Source of the DNA: Chionis minor
Taxonomy: Eukaryota > Chordata > Aves > Charadriiformes > Chionididae
Direction of reading: 5' to 3'
Length of the DNA stretch: 64,000 nt
Assembly: GCA_013398295.1 (NCBI GenBank)
Contig: VZSF01002028.1
Location: 881,948 to 945,947, forward strand
A model generated the notes under the pieces. That model saw nothing but the letters and a program-made list of their open reading frames with translations, was not told the DNA's origin and searched no databases. This document shows positions 59,077 to 64,000 of this stretch, piece after piece. The stretch's first letter is position 1. Each line of letters begins with the position of its first letter. The translations under genes and the position numbers were made by a program.

Positions 59077-60759
59077 CAATTTAAAAACACTGTTCCTATT
59101 TATTGATTCATCTTTTCCCTTTTTTTTTTCTTTTTTTTTTTTTCCTTTTTCATAAATCTGCCTGAATTTTTGTTAATCTTTCATGCATTGTGGTAGATCC
59201 ATGAATTTAGGCTGGGTAATAGAGCCAAAAAGTCTAATAGGAGAGGATAAAAGGAATAGGAACCAGAGTGCCCTGTGCTACAGAAATCAAATTATTCGTG
59301 TCAGCCCTGCACAGGTATTAGCCGCTGCTTTTTTCCTTTCCTTACAGGTCTCAGCCTGAGCTGGTTGCTGTTAGAAACCACGGGCTTTGGGATTTCTAAT
59401 CCAAATTGAAGACTGGACTGAAGACCTCAAAAGAACCTCTGAAGAAAAATGATCGCCACGCAGGTTTTGGGTGCTGCTGTAGAAAGGAGGTGGCTGGTGG
59501 TGGAGGTTGGGCAGGGGGAGCTGGATGGGGACACCCAGCCGGGCTGGTGCCTGCTACGGGGCCATCCTCATTTCGGGGACCTCTGGGGCTACGGGTGCCG
59601 CTGGAGAAGATGCTGGAGCAGCTGGGGGTTGTGGACATCAGCCCGCAGAGATGTTCACCCTGCGCACAGTGCGTGGTGGGGCATAGACTGTTCCCCGCCC
59701 CCGCCGCCACGTCCCCTCTGCTGCTTTACTTACGCCGCACCGGAGCAACAGTGAGCGCAAGCGGTTCGTTTGCCCCAGCAGTGGTACAAGAAGTGTGGAA
59801 AAAGGGATTTTTAGGGGGTAGACCACCAGCTCAGCTGCTGTGGAGGCCTTCCTCTTCGGAAGAGTGAGGTGTGTACATGCACCTCGGCCCTGCTCTTGCC
59901 CCCGACCTTGAACTGAACTTCACCCCTAGGACAAGGGATGGGGCGGCAGAGCAGCTCCTCAGACAGGAGTGCGGGGCTTTATGGAGGAGAGGAAACAACT
60001 GTGGGGTGGGAAGGGGCACGGAAAAGCCCCTTGGCAGGGTTTGGTGGCAGCAGGTAGCTCCATCCATGCTGACTGCTCTTGATGAACCAGGAGTTAAAGC
60101 ACAAAGCTCCCAGTGATGCTGTAGAGACCAGCTGATGGTCCTGGGTGTCGGGGCTATGTGGCAGAGCCAGTCTGAAGGCCACCGGGAGGGGACCGCGTCC
60201 TGCAGCCCTGTGACCTGAGCGGGGCTCCTGAGTCCCCTCCTCCTCGGTCCTGCTGCTCCTGCCCTGCTCCCCATGGGAGTGTGTGCACAGGTACGCGCTG
60301 TTCCCTGGGAGGGCGGACTGGTCTAAGCAAGGATTTAACTCTGGTTTTGTTAATACTGTGGGGTTTTTAAGTGCTGTGTGTATTTATGTGACTGAAACCC
60401 ACACCCTTGCTCTTCAGTCCTGCCCATCGGCACCGTGCGGAACCACAGAGGGCTTTTTTTGCTGCCTTCCCAGCCTCATGGCTGTGAATCTCAACAGACA
60501 TGGGTTTTCCTCCCTTCACTAATAACTGACAGATTTGTCTCCTCTCTTCCCCCCACACCCCACCCTGCAAAGGGGGAACCCGCATTTTCCATCTTCATCC
60601 CTGCTCTGATGAAACCCCCTCTCTGGTGCAAAGGGAGCAGCCAAGGGAATCCGATGGCATGAAAGGAAATAAAGCCCCCGTCGGATTCAGCAGGTGAATA
60701 TTTTACCAGGTTTGTGGACTCCCAGCAGGGATGGGAACGTGCAAAGGACCCCTGCCCAG

Positions 60760-61800
60760 TGACCTTCCCCAGCGCTTCCCGGCCGGCCGCTCTGGCAGCC
60801 ACAGGCTTTGCTCGCGCTGCTGCCTGTCCCGGCGGGAGAGGGCTGGAGCAAGGCAGAGCCGGCGGGACATGGCGGGGAGCGGGATGTGTTGGAATAAACC
60901 TGGGCCCTTAGATCTCCGCCCTGGCAGCTGGGCAGGGAGGTGCGCCCTGGGGAGCCGCTTCCAAACGGCGTTGTCCCTGCGGCGGCAGCGTGCTGAGCTG
61001 CGCGAACAGGAGCCTTGCCTCCGGCAGCTGCCGGTGGGTTGGCAGCTGGAAAACCAGCAGGCAGAGCTGGTGGCCGCGGGGACGCGGCCGCTGACTGCGT
61101 GTCCCCATGTCCTGTCACCTGCTGGGCTGGGCAGTGGCACGTGCTACGGGTGGCGCTTTCTGCGGAGCGTGGCACTGCGCCTGCAGCTCCGCTGCTGTCG
61201 CCGAAGCCTGGATCTGCCCGGCTTCTTCCGTCGGATGCGCTTGGGAGCCAGAGTCACAGCTCTGCTTTGGTAGGGTCTTGTCCCCGTGTGCCCGGGGAAG
61301 GCGGCTGAAATTGCATCTCATCTCCTCTAACCCCTTCTGAGAGCCCCTTGTCCCCCAGGAAGGACCCCCATGGCCCCATCCCGCTGGCACATGGCCGCTT
61401 TCAGGAGATGGCGGCCACTCCGGCCGCTCCTGGCAGGGCCAGGGACACCAGGACAGGCAGCGGAGCGATGGCTGGCCCGTCGGCCCGAAAGGAAAAACCT
61501 AAAGAGGAAGACGCTGTCGCGTCTGACCGCATGGGGCTGCTGAAGGCCTTCTCTCGGCACCGGGGAGGCTCTGCCATCATGTCGCCCACAGGAGGGGCGA
61601 GGGGCGACATGATGCTGCCAGCCCAGCGCCCGTCCGGCCACGGGGCTCAGCGGGGCTCCCCCACACCCGGCCCTTCCAGCTGCTCGCCGGGGCCCGGCAC
61701 GGTGGCACAGAGCGACGTGTCCCCTCACGCAGCCGTCACCAGCTCCGGTGGCCTGGCTGCGGCCACCTCGGGTCACGGGTCCAGCCGGTCACGCTGCCGT
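60760..61800. promoter_or_regulatory. CpG-island-like segment
   Basis: Dense CpGs (CCCGGCCGGCCGCTC, GGCGGCAGCGTGCTGAGCTG, CCGCGGGGACGCGGCCGC, GGCGGCCACTCCGGCCGC) over about 1 kb contrast with the CpG-poor gene body. This could mark the promoter or upstream non-coding exon of the next gene, or simply GC-rich avian microchromosome-type DNA. No TATA box or convincing first exon is seen. Confidence 0.35.
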
Positions 61801-62679
61801 TGCGTGGTGGAGCAAGGGTGGATGGTGGCCGGAGCAGAAGGATGTCTCCTGTGGTGGCTGGTGTCTCGGCGGCGGCACGCCGGGCGGCAGGTTTGCCTTG
61901 GCTCCGCAGGCAGGAAGCGCTTTGCCTGGAGCAGGCGGCGTTTCTCACCGTGGCCTCAGCAAAAAAATCCCTGCTCAGGGATATTTTTTTTTTTTAATCC
62001 TGCCTGTGGAGGGGAGTGGGAGGAAGCCCAGCTCCCTTCTCACTGTGAGGTGTTGCAGATGCCGATGCTGGAGCCTTTCTCCCGCCCGCTTCCTCTTCCC
62101 ACCAGCAGAACGCCGTGGGACCTGGCGCTTGCACCCCATAAATCACTCGGTCACTCACAATCCGCTCCCAACGCGGCTGCTCCGGGAGCAGTGGATGGGA
62201 TGCTGGCAGGGAGCCAGCAGGGCCCCCCCCCTTCCCTCTCCCCAAGGGTCTCCAGACTCAGCAGCCCGTCCTGTCCCCCCGCTGAGTAACGGGGTGCTCC
62301 CCAGGACCACCTGGACGTGGCCGGAGCGTCGCCCAGCGCTGGCTCCTGCTGTGCCGCTGCTCTGCTGTGGGGTGTCACCGCTCCTTGCAGTCCCTCGGCA
62401 GGGACAGGCACAAACCTGGCACTGTCCCGTGTGTGTCCCGTCCCCCCCCCAACAGTGAACCCACCTCGGTTTGGGGGGGGCTGGAGGAGGACACATCCGC
62501 CGAGGAGGAGGCAGGAAGGATTGGGAGCGGGGCCGTGCAGCGGTGCGGCCGGCCGTGGGAAGTGCTTCCAGCTGCTTTTAAGATGCTCAATTCATCTCGT
62601 CCTCCGCTCTTGGCTTGCCCAGCGGCACCGGGAGCAGAGCTGGGCCGATGAGGCGGACCAGAAGCAGCGGGTGCTGGGA

Positions 62680-62910
62680 GCCCGGGGAGGGGGGGGACGT
62701 GTGGGGGGGGATTAGTTTTGATCAATTCAAGGCTGCTCTTAAAAGTCAGGAAGAGAAAAATAAACTTTGGAGGGCTGGGGGTGGGAGGGGGGGGGAGGTA
62801 TTTTAACCACCTGCAAGGGATGCAGGGGTGGGAAAGAGTAGAAAGGTGAAAAAAATAAAGGGGATGTGGTGGTGGCTGGGGGCTGCTTTTGGTGGTGGGG
62901 GGGGCTACTC
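62680..62910 (+). repeat. G-run cluster, G-quadruplex-prone
   Basis: Closely spaced runs of three to nine G occur on the + strand: CGGGGAGGGGGGGGACGTGT then GGGGGGGG, GGGCTGGGGGTGGGAGGGGG, and later GGTGGGGGGGGC. Several separate sets meet the four-run requirement for an intramolecular G-quadruplex with short loops. Such tracts also cause assembly gaps in birds. Confidence 0.65.
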
Positions 62911-63978
62911 CAGCGTTGCGTCTTGGCCATCCTGCAGCCATCACCAGCTGCCGCAGGGCTTTGTGTCCCCTCACGCCGACAGACGATGACAGTGGGGGCT
63001 TTAGTGACCTCCAGCTGCACAGAGGGGTGGTGGGGGGCTGTTCACACCCCCNGTTCACACCCCCCACGGGGACCCTGCACTCTCCTCTCCCAGCGCTGGG
63101 ACAGGCGACTCCCAGCGCCGCAGCTGGAGCGCTGTGTGCGTTGCTCGGGCCCTGCAATTCAGCCGCTTTTATGTTTGTTTCCCACAAATATTCCCGTTTG
63201 CTGGGCCAGAGCGGCTGGAAGTGGCGCTTGGAGTCGATTCACACAAGTTTTGGCGTCTCCCGGCAGCCCCCTCCCACCCTGAGCCTCAACTATTTCTCAC
63301 CCCCGCCGGTGCCAGGACGGGTGTTCGTCCCACGGCTGCGCGCACACGGCTCCCCAGCGAGAAGCCACGAAGCTCCCGCGCCACAACCGGGCTGGGAACG
63401 CAGTGATTCACACAAAGTCCGGAATACCGAGTGACCCAAATGCAAATTAAAACCAAAAAAAAAAAAAAGGAAGGAGGTGGGGGAGCAGCAAAAGGCCTAA
63501 ACCAGCGTGTTACTCTCTACCCTCCGCGCTGCACCCACCCAGGCGTCAGGAAAGCCGTTGGCCAGGCACGGTGCCGGAGCATCCCTTGGGCACAGCGTCA
63601 CCAGCACCGGTCGGTCCCTGTGTAATGGCAGTGTCCCCCTGAGCCGGGCTTGTCCCCACACCGTCACTCTCCAAAAGGTACAGCCACCTTATCAGCTGCC
63701 ACGAGCAGGCGAGAGTAAACAGGACATCCCACCGCAGCGCGGATGAAAGCAGGCTGGCCTGACGAGCCCGCCGACTATGTGAGAGAAGGAGCCTTTGCTT
63801 TTGTTTTCCTTTTGTTTATTAATGCCTGTATTTATTTACTTTTTGGCCCACGAGCAGGGAGGGAGGAGGGAGAGGCTCAGAGCCTGGTGTGGGACAAACC
63901 GGAGGGCTGGTGTGCTGCCTGCCCTGCTCCTGAAGGGTCAGTGGGGTGTGTTTTCTTTATATATATTTTATTTTCATA

Positions 63979-64000
63979 AAATCACAGAACATTAGGGGTT
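63979..64000 (-). repeat. Possible start of an antisense CR1 copy
   Basis: The last bases read AAAATCACAGAACATTAGGGG, which resembles the reverse complement of the CR1 3' terminus and its ATTCTATG-type tail, as seen at many avian insertions. The window ends before it can be confirmed. Confidence 0.3.

Larger units (their letters stand above)
53451..59095 (+). other. TTYH3: TTYH3 3' UTR
   Basis: From the TAA to about 20 bases past the strong AATAAA at 59071, with no intron needed. It is about 5.6 kb, at the long end but plausible for this gene. It includes T-rich low-complexity runs (54540-54558, 56458-56489), an AT-rich dinucleotide-like stretch (58796-58830), several earlier poly(A) hexamers and a Pumilio consensus site at 57151. 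The open frames inside it have no family resemblance and are ignored. Confidence 0.8.
59096..64000. other. Intergenic region downstream of TTYH3
   Basis: After the poly(A) site the DNA becomes progressively GC-rich. Long frames on both strands (for example at 61348-62289 and 62375-63187) are expected from the high GC content, and none resembles a known family. In mammals the next gene is AMZ1; I could not find any recognisable AMZ1 coding sequence here. A single undetermined base (N) lies at 63052 within a duplicated TTCACACCCCC stretch. Confidence 0.7.

Noticed and set aside
60731..61273. 180-codon frame with a coiled-coil-like RRQRAELREQE stretch
   Set aside because: Possible resemblance to a coiled coil, but short, in CpG-rich DNA, without splice sites or known homologue.
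61348..62289. 313-codon frame on the plus strand
   Set aside because: High GC removes stops. Low-complexity Pro/Gly/Ser composition, no domain, and overlapping long frames on the other strand.
62375..63187. 270-codon minus-strand frame including an undetermined residue
   Set aside because: It lies in G-run DNA, so the translation is poly-Pro/Ser-like, and it contains the N. Composition artefact.
1..64000. CRISPR arrays, phage, operons or other prokaryotic systems
   Set aside because: No regularly spaced repeats and no bacterial gene density. Introns, CR1 elements and poly(A) signals show vertebrate DNA.

Overview
This is vertebrate nuclear DNA, almost certainly from a bird. The window begins in an antisense CR1 LINE 3' end, carries a second CR1 copy at about 7.3-7.75 kb, and may enter a third at its right edge. 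Small exons with canonical GT/AG splice sites lie in long introns. There is no bacterial or phage organisation, and no operon, CRISPR array or defence system. Almost all of the listed open frames are chance frames in intron or UTR.

One gene is clearly present: TTYH3 (tweety homolog 3, a five-pass plasma-membrane protein of the tweety family), on the + strand. I could place 13 coding exons between 20139 and 53450. All their splice phases agree, and together they encode 483 residues plus a TAA stop. The first coding exon, about 40-45 residues up to the first membrane helix, is not in the window and should lie upstream. Exons are therefore numbered 2-14 on the assumption that there is a single upstream exon. 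Bases 1-20138 are read as the 3' part of a long intron 1. The large introns are 1, 2 (7.3 kb), 7 (7.5 kb) and 13 (7.7 kb).

The protein reads in order: TM1 and TM2 (exon 2 and start of exon 3), a first extracellular segment with two N-glycosylation sequons (exons 3-4), TM3 (exon 5), TM4 (exon 6), a second extracellular domain with four cysteines and a third sequon (exons 7-11), TM5 (exon 11), and a cytosolic tail with an acidic patch, Ser/Tyr-rich stretches and a PPxY motif (exons 12-14). The PPxY motif is split exactly by the exon 13/14 junction.

The 3' UTR is about 5.6 kb. It ends at a strong AATAAA at 59071, with several earlier candidate poly(A) signals and at least one perfect Pumilio site. 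From about 59.1 kb to the end is intergenic sequence that becomes strongly GC-, CpG- and G-run-rich. No exon of a next gene could be recognised there.

The most interesting leads are candidate TTYH3 isoforms. One is a phase-compatible alternative terminal exon in intron 13 (47847-47927, with an AATAAA at 49504), which would replace the tail and delete the PPxY motif. Another is a 111-nt, stop-free, phase-0 cassette in intron 1 (17131-17241). Others are a long foldback at 9720-9795, two related-looking MITE-like inverted-repeat elements, several compact CpG clusters inside introns, and a G-quadruplex-prone block downstream. None of these is proven by sequence alone.
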